Shown here one piece after another: positions 1 to 12,900 of a DNA stretch of 64,000 nt. The translations under genes were made by a program, and so were the position numbers. Every line of letters starts with the position of its first letter. Positions within the stretch are counted from its first letter, which is position 1. The stretch is from Arenicola marina (taxonomy: Eukaryota > Annelida > Polychaeta > Arenicolidae), in NCBI GenBank assembly GCA_964019135.1, contig OZ025263.1, forward strand, positions 22,443,639 through 22,507,638. The letters run 5' to 3'. The notes below the pieces were generated by a model, which saw nothing but the letters and a program-made list of their open reading frames with translations, did not search any database and was not told where the DNA came from.

Positions 1-266
1 ATTATAATATTATATTTGTTAGTAAATTATGTTCTTATAGCTTATTTTGTATAAAAATATATTGTTATAAGATAATATATATTTTTATTTAAATCTTTAT
101 AAGATTAAATATTTTAAATTAGATTTTTATAAGATTATATTATTTTAATGTATTATTACTATAAGATTAATATATTTTATTATTACTATAATATTATTAT
201 ATTAATATTATTATTGTGATAACATGTGGCTGTTATTATTGCGTAACATATGCCCGCGTCTTTCAG
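1..266 (+). other. 3' end of an intron, AT-rich
   Basis: Very AT-rich sequence with loosely repeated 'ataagatta' blocks (about 50-180). It ends in the acceptor ctttcag at 260-266. No coding signal is seen. Confidence 0.7.
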
Positions 267-484
267 GCGAGATGGAACAATACGCCATCCGAGGCCCCAA
301 CGGAGAGATGATGCGACCCCGATACCCAGGGGCCATGCAGGGCATGCGGCATCCCCCGGGCGGACCCCTCCAAGGGGCGGGCCGCGGCTACCCCCAGGGC
401 ATGCCCCCGGGGATGGGGCCGGGGGGCCCGTACCATCCCTCACAACGCCACCCCAGTCAGTTCATGGAGATGCAGAGGCAGCAG
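267..484 (+). CDS. KMT2C/KMT2D: exon 1 of window (Pro/Gly/Met-rich)
   Basis: Acceptor tttcag precedes 267 and donor cag|gtatgt follows 484. The exon enters in phase 1, completing a split codon, and leaves in phase 0. It encodes a low-complexity GMRHPPG / [13 protein letters not shown] segment ending in EMQRQQ, typical of the disordered middle of KMT2C/D proteins. The reading in the other open frame lacks this Met/Gly/Pro pattern. Confidence 0.8.
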
Positions 485-1625
485 GTATGTGACAGTGACT
501 ATATATATGCCTCTCCCTGGGGTTTTCGAGGGCCAAGTTAGCCTTCATGTATGGCCTTTAAATGATACATCGTGCGTCGCTATTTATGGATTGCGCATTT
601 ATGGAGCACATGATAGGGGTCGTAGTCTATATGGAAAATAAGTTTGTTATGCAGGATAAGCACAACTCCGGCTCACTCTGAATGTATAATACACCTGAAA
701 AATGAGAAATATGGGCGGTTCTTTGACAAGCGAGAGGCCATTGAAAAAATAATTTGTGGTTAGTTTGGGTCTGGGTCATTAAACACTTGATCATGTGCAG
801 GGAAAAGTCTGGGAAATGTCTGGGACCCCCCCCCCCCCACCCCTCTCCCCCTGCGCCCTTAGTGCTGGGAACATATGGATGTGTCTAGTTTTAAGTTATG
901 GAGCCAAAACGGAGATGCGGGGTGGGTGAAATGGGAGTGTGATGGATCGTTACTGCGATGGGCCATGAGGACATGTTGTTTAACCATGTCTAAAAGTCTG
1001 CATGTATCATAGACCTGTATTCGCGCACTAACTGCGGTAGATGATATCTTTGACTGTTGCCTTTCTTTGCGTCTCCTTCGCCTCTGATGCTTGCGGTGGT
1101 GGTATATCCAGGCTCCAAAACTCCTGCTTAGCATGTCACTTGTTACTAAAATCTCCTCTGACCAGTAACAAAAATCGCCCACTGTAATCTCACGCTCCAC
1201 TGGCGCCGGGTGTTCAAGCCGTAACGGGTGGCACGATACAGCCGTACCCACTGAAAGTGCCGTCACAACCCAGTCAAATCAAATTGATCCGTACCGGAAT
1301 TGTAATGTGTTGCTTGTTTGGAGTCCGAGCTTTAATTCGACTCCACCGATCAATGTTAAGTTCAGCTCCAGGGTCTAAACAGGCGTTATAATGGGCCATA
1401 AAATAAGAATATATGTGAATGTTATTATTGTGGGGCACGGGTAAGTTCTGAGCCGGGGACGCTGGATGTTTTGTTGTGGTTATGGTTTCCTATGTACTGA
1501 TGTAGGGCGCTCGGTTAATATGGTACTTTAGCTCTCGAATGACTTATCTTTGCTGTACTCTGGGGCACCTGGTTTGACTACCTGCCAGCACGCCAGCCTG
1601 TAGTCTGTCTATCTGTCGTCAGTCA

Positions 1626-1669
<44 letters not shown>

Positions 1670-4600
1670 GACTGCCTGGCCCTGTCCTATCGCCGCTGTC
1701 TCTCTCTTTCTGTCTCCAGGAGACTCCACTCTCTGCCTCGGAACGTCACCGTATTCCCTACCTTCAGATGTTCCAGGATCGCCTCCGCCAGCGGTCCGCC
1801 GCCCAGGGGGGTGGACCCCCCCGGGGGCCCGCCCAGTTCCTGCCCGCGGGTCACCCCGTACCCCCCAGAATGCCGCCGGGCGCCATGGAAGCGCAGTTCA
1901 GGCCCGGGATGCGACCCCAGGGCATGCCCCCGGGGGCCCCGCCCGGTGCCCCCGGCGCGCCGCCCACCTCTCCCGGCGCGGGGTCGCGCTATCCCACAAT
2001 GCAACACCAGCTGCAGCACCCGCAGATGGGTGCCCGAATGATGAGGGCGCCGCCAGGGGGCGCGACCAGAATGGCCTACGGCGCGCCGCCGCCGCCGCCG
2101 CCGCAGCAGCAGCAGCAGCCCGGGATGATGCCTGGAGTAGCCGGACCCCACCCCAGGCCGCCCCACCCTCCCGTCCTCATGGAAACCGGCATGCGACCCC
2201 CACGTCTGGCAATCCCTCAACAGCAACATCAGCCAGGGGTCCCCCCGCCAGGATCGCAGCCGGGGACCCCAACCACCCCTCTGACCCCTCTGACCCCCGG
2301 GCAGGCCTCTCCAGGGCTTCTGCGACCCCCGTTGCCTGGCCACCCGGGGGTCGGTCCCCGGCCCATGGAGGCCCAGGGAGCGGGGGCCGTACCCTCGCTG
2401 ACTGCCATCACCACCATCTCCACCCAGAGCATCACCCAACCTCTCGTCACCAGCGCCGCCGTGCCCGTCACCCAGCACCAACAAACGGTCTCCATACCAA
2501 CCGGAGCCCACGGCCCCGCCGTGCCGGGACACCCCCACCCCCACCCTCACAGATCATGCGAAGAAGGCGAAAAATCGGATGACCAGTTGGAAGACCTTTT
2601 CAAGTGTAAGTTTTCAATCTCTCTTAGAGTCATGTTTTTCGATAATAATTTTTTTTATTAGTTGCTTTTCCTCCGTGATATAACGGGGATTAAAGTAGTA
2701 TTGTATCTTGGCTTATTCTTTCTGACCCGACTCCCTCGCCTCCCGTCCACCCCCCCCCCCACCCCCTACCTCTTATAACCACTATAGTCTAGATTCAGGC
2801 AGTCGTATAGTCTAAAAGGGGGGCGGGAGGAGGCATCTGTTATTGGACATAATTATTTGGTTCTTATGTTAAAACATTTGATATACTTTTTTTAATTGCA
2901 ATATAACATATTTATATAGTCTTGTATTTATGTATCTTAACGTTTAAAAAAGGCGTTCAGACACTTATGCCTGAAACAGACAACTTATACCTGGAAAAGA
3001 CACGACACTCCAGACACTTATGCCTGTTTTTCCGTCTTCTCTTTGCCAGGCGACGGTTCCTTTAACCTGCTGGAGTACGCAGACCCGGAATTGGACCAAA
3101 CTCTGTCCGAGGTGCACGACAAAAGCATCTTCGACGAGCATCTGGGCATCAAAAAACTGGAGGAGGAAGAGGAGGAGGAGGCGGCTGCAGTTGCCGCCGC
3201 CGCCGCAGCAGCAGCCGCAGCAACTACTGCATCTGGAACAGCATCAGAGGGAGGGAAGCCGGAGTATGGAACAGCAACTTCAACCACTTCCTCTCCCACA
3301 GCGGTGACGGCGTCGTCCGCCACCCCGAAGGAGCCCCCCCGTAAGGTGACTAGGAGGGGTCAAACGGAGGAAAAAGCCAAAGCGGCTGTTCCAAAAACCG
3401 CGCCCACCCCCGCCGCGGGCGATGCTGTAAAACCCAAGGAAGCTGTGACGGCGACTCCTGCCGCGCCAACGACTGCTTCTACCACCGCCACTGCCGCTGA
3501 CAAGAAGAGCATTGAGACTCCCACACCGGCAGCCCCGGCCCCAGCAGTCGTCCTGGCAGCCCCGGCCGTCGCCTCAGCAAAGCCTTCCCCCACGACGGCC
3601 TCCCCGAAAGCGAAGGCCGCGCAGCCTAAAGCCAGCAAGGCCTCCCAGCGGGAAAAGAGCGAGACCGCCGTTGCCAAGGAGACGGATCGCTCGGTGACCC
3701 CTTCCAGCGGCAGCGGAGGTTCGGGACCCTCGACGCCTGGCAGCGCCGACTCCTCCAAGAATTCCACCAGGAGTTCCGACTTCCAGTCCAAATTCCTCGA
3801 GTTCAGCCAGCGGCGGAGTCAGTCTCGCGACGCCGACGGCGCCGAGGTAGAGCCGAAGAAGAAATCTGGCTCCGGTGGCGCCGCCGCCGCCGCCGCTGCG
3901 TCCGCTACAGCCAGTACCACCACCACCACAACGACCACCAGCACCGTGGCCACGACGACGACGACGACGTCCATCTCCCCGACGACGAGCGTGCCCCCCG
4001 CCGTCAGCAAGCGGTCCAAGTCGCCAACGGCGCGGGCCAGCACTCCCACAGCGCGGGCCAGCACCCCCACGGCGCGGGCCAGCACCCCCACGGCGCGGGC
4101 CAACACCCCCAGGTCGGCCACTGGCCCGCGCGGCGACCGCTCCGCCTCCAACGGGGCGAAGAAGCGGCGCGCCAGCGGCGGCCCGGGCGTCACCACTAAG
4201 GCCGACGGCAAGAAGTCCCCCGTGACCAAGTCCCCCGAGGGCCGTGAGCGCGGCGGCGGAGGGAGGCGGGACCGGGACAAGGACCGGGACGGCCCTGGTG
4301 GGTCGAGGCCCGGGTCGGCCGCCGGCAGCCTCCCCATGCAGGTGGACGGTGCCGCCGACGACGACGACGATGATGATGATGGTGATGGTGGGTACAGCGA
4401 CGAGGAGATGGCGATGTACGGCGCCATCATGTTGCGGCGGGAGGGGCGGTGGGGCTGCGGCTCCCAGCCGGACCCGGAGTCGGACCCGGAGTCAGAGTCG
4501 GCCCTGGGGCCGGACGTGGATCCGGACCGGGACCTGGGCCTGTCTCCCATCATGCAGGTGGATGGCGCGGGCGATGAGAAGCCGGACAAGTCTGACACGG

Positions 4601-6936
4601 AGACCGCCAGCGTGCCCCCCTCGCCCGCCTCCCGCCAGGACTCAGGCCCCACCGAGACCCCGCAGATGGCCCCCGGCGGGGTGCCCGTCGTGTCCGCCGG
4701 CGCCCCTGCCCCAGCGCCCGCCCAGGACCAGGCCCCCGCCGCCGGCGCCGCCCCCGCCCCCGCCGTCGCTGCCACCGGACCACAAGTCGCCCAGGTTACG
4801 CCTTCGGCCGGTCAACCCGGAGGGGTGCCGTTACCGGAGCAACAACAGCAGCACCAGCAACAACTGCAGCAACAACAACTACAGCAGCAACAACAACAAC
4901 TACAGCAACAACAACAACAACAACTACAGCAGCAGCAGCAGCAACAACAGCTGCAGCATCAGTCAATGGGTCAAGTCCCCATGGCAACGAGCCACCAGCA
5001 GGTCGTTTCCATGGGGATGGCACCGGCCGGGGTTGGTCCCGGGGCGGGGACCCAGGTGCGGATGCTAGGCGTGGGCCCGCGGCCGCCGCACACCGGTCAG
5101 CCCGGCATGCACGAGGCGCCCACCTCCCAGGGCATCCCCCGCAACATCCAGCAGATGCTGAACCAGGGGCCCCCGCCGCCGGGCTCCATGGGGATGGGGA
5201 CCCGACCCCCAGCCAGCAGCCAGCTGGCCGCCATGGCCGGGATGGCGCCGCGCATGCCCGGGATGGCCGCCCACCCCCCGGGGACCCAGCCCCCGCAGAT
5301 GCACCCGGGGCAGGCCGGCCCGCAGCAGCAGCAGCAGCAGCAACAGCAGCCGCAGCAGCCGCAGCAGCACGTCAACGTGCCCATGTCCTCTCAAATGCAG
5401 ATGCAGCAACAGCAGTACAGGGCTCCTCTGTCTTCTATGGTGGCCATGGCAACCGGCACGGGGGGCCATCTGCCCATGCAGATGAGGACTCGCATGGAAG
5501 GACCCCACAGCGGCAGTCCCATGCGCGCCCCTCCCCCCTACCCCGGCCAGCAGATGCAGTTTCACCCCGGCGGCCACCCGGGTCACCACCCTGGTTACCA
5601 GCAAGGTCAGATGGTGATTCAACAAGGTCAGATGCCCCCCGGTCACCCGCGACACATGCAACAGGTCCACCTGAGTCAAATGCCCCGCCGTATGGGGCCT
5701 ATGCCAGGGCAAATGGTCTCGGGGCACCCGGGTCAAATTATCCAGCAAGGCCCCATGCCTCAAGGTCACCCCGGTCAAATGCCCGGCCAGATGCCCCAAG
5801 GTCATCCAGGTCAGGCAGGTCAGATGCCTCAAGGTCATCCAGGTCATGCGATGCATCAACTGCCGCCCGGTCACCCTGGTTACCAACAACAGATGATGGG
5901 TCAGAGGCCCATGGGGGTCGGGGGACAACCGCCCCACCCCCACTCGTCTCAGCACGGGCCGCTCATCCACTCACCTCACCCCGGACAGTCCCCGCGGCCG
6001 ATGTCGTCCCCCCACCCCAGCCCGTCACCCCACCCCGTCCTGTCCCCTCACCCAGGACAGTCGCCCCACCCAGGCCAGTCCCCTCATCCCGGACAGTCCG
6101 GGCAGTCCCCTCACCCGGGGCAGTCCCCTCACCCGGGGCAGTCCCCTCACCCCGGGCAGTCCCCCCACCCCGGGCAGTCCCCCCACCCCGGGCAGTCGCC
6201 CCACCCCGGGCAGTCTCCACACGCGGTGCACTCCCCACACTCCAGCCCGCACCCTGGTCAGTCCCCACGGTCGGGTCAGTCGCCTATGGGACCCCCTCCG
6301 ACCATGGTGGGCAAGCCCCAGCAGACCTCGCAGGGAGGGCCCCACCCCTCCGCTTCCCCGCAGGCCGGCATGATGTCACCCAAGCCCGTCAACTCGCCCC
6401 ACCCCCGCCCCAGTCCCCTCCCGGGACCCGGGCCGTCCCCGCAGTCCCTCATGGGGCAGCAGGGGGTGGCCTCCCCCCGCTCAGGACCCTCCCCGCACCC
6501 CTCGGCCTCCCCCATTCACTCCCCGCACCCGCTGTCCCGGTCCGGCACCCCGCAGATGTCCCCACGCGGACCCCTGACCCCCGGGTCGGCCCCCGAGACC
6601 CCGCTGTCGACACCCACGGGGCAGGTCCCCCTCCTCCACCAGGGTGACGCCTTTGGCGGGAGGACGTCTCAGGGGCCCCCGGAGTACGGCCCCACCCCGG
6701 GCAGTCCGGCAGTCTCCCTGACGCCCTCACCCCAGCACAGCATCTCCCAGCTGACGGGCACGGCGGCCCCGACCATGACGGCCGGCACCGTCCCCGGGGT
6801 GGCCCAGACGACGCTCGCGACCCCCGCGCAGGGGTTCCCCCCGCAGCAGTTGATGGTGCAGGGGCCCCAGCACGGGCCGCAGCCGCCCCCCGCCCTGCAT
6901 CACATGCCCCGCCACATGGGCCCCCCGCCTGGTATG

Positions 6937-6968
<32 letters not shown>

Positions 6969-9900
6969 ACATCAGATGCAGCAGATGCAGCAGCAACAGC
7001 ACATGCAGCAGCAGCAGCAGCAGGGCGGCCTACGCCTGATGTACCAGCACCCCGGGGGTCCCCGCCCGAGGATGATGCTCTCGGTGCGGCCCCGCCAGCC
7101 GATGGACCCCCAGCAGGTGCCCGTGTCGGCCGCCGGGGACCCCAACCAGCCGCACTCGACCATCGGGGCCTTGCTCAGCCAGCAGCGAGGGGGGGCCCCG
7201 CCGCCGCACTCCATGGCCAGCCAGATGCAGATGCAGGGTCCCCCGGGCATGCGCATGCCGCACCCCGGGGGCGGCGGCCCGCAGCCCTTCCACCCGGGCA
7301 TGCGGCTGGCGCCCCCCAACTCCACCGTGGTCACCACCCAGCCCATGATGGGCGCGCCCGGCCCGCCTCTCCAAGGGGGTCCACCCTCCACCCAGGCGCA
7401 GTTCGGTCACATGGACCCCGCCGGGATGATGCACTCCGGGGGTGGGGGGCCGGCTGGGGGGCCGGGTCAGATGGCTCGGCACCCGGCCGCCGGCAAGCAG
7501 CCCTCCCCTCACGCGGGCACTCCGGCTGGCGGGGCGGCCAACAGGAAGGCTCCTGTGCTGCTGGATGAACAACCCCTCCTGCTAGAGGACCTTTTGGAGC
7601 AGGTGAGTGCGCACCGTGTCTACCACTCGCCGTCATCTCCAGCTTAACACTGACCAGTAATGTAATATTGCCTTTTATTAATACTCTTCAAACTGTCGTT
7701 AATTTGTGTATCATAAATTCATATAGTCCGGTACTTTTCTTGAAAAGATGTCAAACTTGTGCGACTAATGCAGTAATTTACAGGGTTGTTTTGCTTTAAT
7801 CATGTGGCAATGCTTTTATCTGTTAAATGTTTGAATGTGCTAGACAGCCAAGTGTACCATGTATACTATATAGATGTGTATCACTGTGAGCCAGTGCATG
7901 GGTAGTTCACGCTTCGAGTAGAGACCTCACTTCACAGTCCGGAGTGTTCAGTCGCACCACCCTCCCCCCCCCTTTATTTTTTTTGCCGGCACCATAATAC
8001 GCGGCACTGAGCTAGATCTATATATATATGCACTATAATCAGTAAACAGACATCGCTGACACACGTCACCCACGCGATTAGTTGAGGTATACAGCCATAA
8101 GACGGCATGAGTGAGTGAGTTACTTCAGGTCTATGTACCTCTGTAGTGGTGTTGGTGTCGGCTGCACTGTGTCCATAAAGGTCCATGTGTGGATCACAGG
8201 GATCCGCCATGTCCTTCCAGGAGAAGCGAGAACAACGCCGCCAGGTTGAACAACAAGCCATGATGCACCAACAGCAACAGCAACCGCAGCAGATCCAGGG
8301 CGTCGGGCCCCACCTGCCTCAAGGTGGTGGTCAGGGTGGTCAGGGTCCCCAGGCGGCGGGCGCAGGACCGCCGACCTCCGGCCCCCCGCCGGTCTCCGGG
8401 CACCCTGGAGGGCTGGCGGGCGCCGGGCAGCCACGCCCCTCGCCGGCCCCCCCGTCGGGCCCCCCGCCGGGCCCCGGGAGCGACCCAGGCTCCGGACTGG
8501 CCGAGGAAGAGTTCGTCAAGATGAACATGGAGGGGATGATGTCGCCGGAAGTGAGGACAGCCACCGGAAGTGGCCCCGCGCCGGGACAGCCGCCAAGGTC
8601 AGTCACACGCCGAGAAAGATTGATTTGTATGCTGATTATGCATGTAACAGGGACAAATGACATAAATTATCAGACAATTTCCATATTCTCACACGCTAAT
8701 GAAAACTGGAAATATCAAAGCAGAAATGTGTCGGTGGTGGTTTTGGTGTAAAAAAAATCAGTTTTCAGTAATTATTGTAATTCAATAATTATTTCTATTT
8801 CCTTCAACTAACGCGATTGCTTTGTTAGTAGGCTCCAACACATGCAAGAAGCTGGACCTTGGACTCAACACCACGGTCACCAGGCCCCCATGGGGCTGGC
8901 CGGTCACCATGACAACATGCCCCCGGGAGTCCAAGCCGGTCCTCTGGGACCCAGGCAGCCCACCCCTCAGCACAGCCCCCGCACGCCGTCGCCCTACCCC
9001 AGCCCGCAGCAAGGCGGGCCAGGGGTGATGGGCGGCCCCGGAATGGGGCCTGGGGGACAAATGGGCCCCTCCACGGGGGTCCTGTACCCCCCGGCCAGTC
9101 ACAGCCCGGCCGGCCCCCAGCCTCCGCCGGCCGAGCCGCCGCCCAAGCCTCCGGGGCCTCCGAAAGGTAGGAGGCCCAAGAGTAAGCAGGTTTACATTCT
9201 TGGCATGCTTGGTTTGATACCCTGTCTTCCAAGCATGGCGGAACCCTGCTCCGACCCTAGTCGTTTCGCAGACGGAATCCAGAGCCTCTAGTACTTGTGT
9301 TCAGGCGTGTATCTAATGCGAAACGAAATTCTACGATCGCTTTTTCTGGTCTAATTCCTTCTGAGGCCCTTGATGAAGTTTCTGAAACAACGAACTTACT
9401 AACGTGCTCTGCGTACACCCTGGCTCGATATGTCAGCTATAGTCTACATCTATTTTTATTTAGAGCTATCCAAATATCTTAACTGGAATGCGATATAATC
9501 CGCTAAAGAAACAAAGACCAAGAAAGAATTTACTAACACCTGCGTGTTGGTGTATTTAAACATATACCCTTGCTATATATGTCAATTATCCCGTTTACGA
9601 TGTTCATGTGACCTAACCCTAACCCCTACTGGATGGGACTGGAATGGATATCTTCAGCATCCATAGTGTAACTTAGTACATGATGATGATATGACCAATG
9701 GAAGCAAATGGAAATGAACCCGTGGAAGCCGTTATGGCAGTAATTCTTGCTCAGTTGCCAAGCGCACTGAGCTGCACACCACACTAGGGGTTCGAACTCA
9801 CTACCACGACAAGGTTAAACTTGGCCCGTTGACCGTAGCCAGGCATCTCCTGCCTTGCTTGACGCCAAACTGAACTTCACTAAATCCAACATGGCGCAGT

Positions 9901-12900
9901 GCGTCACAGAAACCATGGCAACCCGAAAAACACGTGGTCTGGGCGTCGCTATGGTAACGGAAACCCGTCGCTATGGAGTCGCTCAAAGAGCGTAGCTGCT
10001 GATATGTGCTTATTTGTATCTAACGACTGGTGTGACCACTCGGTCCCAGGTACGAGGCGTGCCAAGGCCTTGCCTGGGCCAGTGATGTGTATGTTAATGG
10101 TAAACGCGGCTTGAGCTAACATGAATGCCCCACCCTTTCGTACGTAGCTTAGATCGCTATAGCCTTAATTAACACTATGCAGGATGGCCTTTTCTGTCAC
10201 TGCCCGATGTGTTTGCTGCATGACTTATGAAAACTGAATAGCTACATAACGGAGTCCAGTCAATATGGGCTGTTGGCATGCAACATTAGTAATCAATAAA
10301 CCTGTTCATTATCATCATTTTGTAAAATCTAAATTCATATTGAAGGGATCTCAATGTTTTAGCCGTGAAGAATAGACTACAATGTGTAATTTCATGTAAT
10401 GTTATCATCATTTTGTAAAATCTCAATTCATATTGAAAGGATCTCAATGTTTTAGCCTTGAACATGTTGAAGAATAGACTGTGTAATTTCATCTTGTAAT
10501 GTTATCATCATTTTGTAAACTCTGAATTCATATTGAAGGGATCTCAATGTTTTAGCCCTAAAGAATAGACTACAATGTGTAATTTCCTCTTGTAATGTTA
10601 TGGCAAGAGGTGTCTGTGGGTCGTTATTCCACGTTACCACGAACCAGGCTTTCGTTGTTGCTCACTTATTATAAGTGCCTACCGCTTTAGTGCAAGAATC
10701 GTTTCCCTGGTCCCTAAAATGGCGGACGGAGCGCTCTTTCAATGTGTCAATGGCGGGGTAAGCATGTATGACCGTGTGGGGGATGGCCTTGGCTTGCAGT
10801 GCCGGCGGGGTAAGCATGTATGACCGTGTGGGGGATGGCCTTGGCTTGCAGTGCCGGCGGGGTAAGCATGTATGACCGTGTGGGGGATGGCCTTGGCTTG
10901 CAGTGCCGGCGGGGCAGCCCATGACGGAGGAGGAGCGGCGCCAGCAGGTACATTACGAGGAGTGGCTCATGCAGCACGGCAACTGGCTGGGTATGCAGGT
11001 CAAGTACCTGGAGGCCGAGGTCGGCAAGCACCGCAAGGTCAAGAAGGCGCTGAACGCCAAGCAGAGACAGGTGGGTCACGTGCGCGGTGCCACGTGCGCC
11101 GGGGCGCGGTGCCACGTGCTTATTGTCGCCTGGGATCTGAGGGCCGCCCCGATAGCGCAGTGGGTTAGAGCGCGCGCGTGGAGCGTTCTGGCCATCTGGC
11201 AGAGCCTAACGGCACGTGGATCGGTGGTTCGAGCCCCGCTGTGGCCATGTCTGTGTGGTCGCAGGATAAAGATCCCATGTCCTTCGCAAAGAGTAGGGGG
11301 TTACCCCGGGGACATGGCTCCACGCTTCTCTTTCTTCGCCCATTGACGCGATATAACCAGAATTGGTTAAAGCGTCCGGCATATACAGCCATATGTATAT
11401 ACATACTGTGGAGGTATTTGTGCGGGCGAGATAAAGATATATAGAGATAAAGATCTATTATATCTGCGCAATGAGTAGGGGGATACACCCGGAGACGTGG
11501 CTCTTCTCCATCTTGCCATTGTCACGATAAATCCTCCCTTTTGTTATCACTGTACGCAAACGACGGCCCGTAACTGCAGATACGGTCAACCAAAGATGGC
11601 GGAAGGTAGTGTCAGTTGAATATTTTATTCGTCATTTGTTTGAAACTGACTGCATCGGCCGTGACAAATCTTCTACATCGTCCAACGAAGTTATGAGGCT
11701 GCTATTGTGAAAACAAGATAACAACCATTGCTCTAATTAGATCGTAGTGACGTCATGTAAAAATCTACGATGTTAGCTATAAGTGAAACTTGGGGTCAAC
11801 GTGCGGTGAACACTGCAAAAACGCTCGACATCATTTCGAAAGGACATCACAGATGACTCGCCAATGACCTATTGCTCATGATTTGACCGCGAATTGACAC
11901 TTCACTGGACATACCGTCCTCCCTTTTTAGTTGCCCGTATGTGTGGTTACGTCGTTAAGCCTAGGTCCTGATGAGCTATAATCGAGGGGTGTAACAGGGA
12001 AATGGATGTAAGAGGATAACGTTAATCTTGGCGCCCGGACAGGCCAAGAAGCAGGGCGGCGAGCTGTCGGAGGCGGACACTGCGCATCTGGAGCAGACCA
12101 GTCAGGAGCAGAGCAAGCTCCAGAAGCAGCTGGAGAGCTTCCGCAAGCAGCAGCGAGCACACCAATCGACGATCCAGGACTACAGAGCCAAGCAACAGGT
12201 GTGTGTGGCGGTCCGGGTCCGGGTCGTTGGGGGGGAGGGGGGGGGGAGTGGTGTCAGGATCGTTGGGAGGGGCGGGGGCGGTGTCAGGGTCGTTGGGAGG
12301 GGAGGGGCGGTGTTAGGGTCGTTGGGAGGGGAGGGGCGGTGTCAGGATCGTTGGGAGGGGCGAGGGCGGTGTCAGGGTCGTTGGGAGGGGAGGGGCGGTG
12401 TTAGGGTCGTTAGGAGGGGAGGGGCGGTGTTAGGGTCGTTGGCAGGGGCGGGGGCTGTGTCATGGTCGTTGGGAGGGGCGGGGGGGGGGAGTATCAGGTT
12501 CGTTGGCAGGGGCGGGGAGGTGTCAGGGTCGTTGGCAGGGGCGGGGAGGTGTCAGGGTCGTTGGCAGGGGCGAGGAGGTGTCAGGGTCGTTGGGATTTAT
12601 ATTTGTCATATTATTATAAGTTATATTATAAGTTTATATTACTTTTCTCCAGGAGAGGTTTGGCGGCCCGAATTGGGGGCCCCCAGGACAGGTTGGCCCC
12701 CAGGGCCCCCCCGGACCCATGGGACCCCAGGGACTCATGGGGTCAATGGGACCTCTGGGGCCCCACGGTCCCCCGGGACCCCCAGGCCTGGCCTCGGGCC
12801 CCCCCGGCATGATGCCCCAGCCCCCGCAGACCATGACGGCCATGGGGCCGGTGGCCTCGGTGACGTCCCCGCCTCCCCGGATGCCCGGGGCGCCGGGGCA

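Larger units (their letters stand above)
11071..12042 (+). other. intron 6
   Basis: Holds a full-length tRNA-type SINE (11141-11390) and a second 3' fragment (about 11432-11532). The rest is unique-looking. The acceptor gcgcccggacag has a poor pyrimidine tract. Confidence 0.7.

Noticed and set aside
859-1266. Antisense 135-codon open frame in intron 1
   Set aside because: No recognisable motif, overlaps a SINE-like tail, no splice context.
3360-4775. Long antisense open frames over exon 3
   Set aside because: Shadows of a GC-rich, low-complexity exon on the opposite strand.
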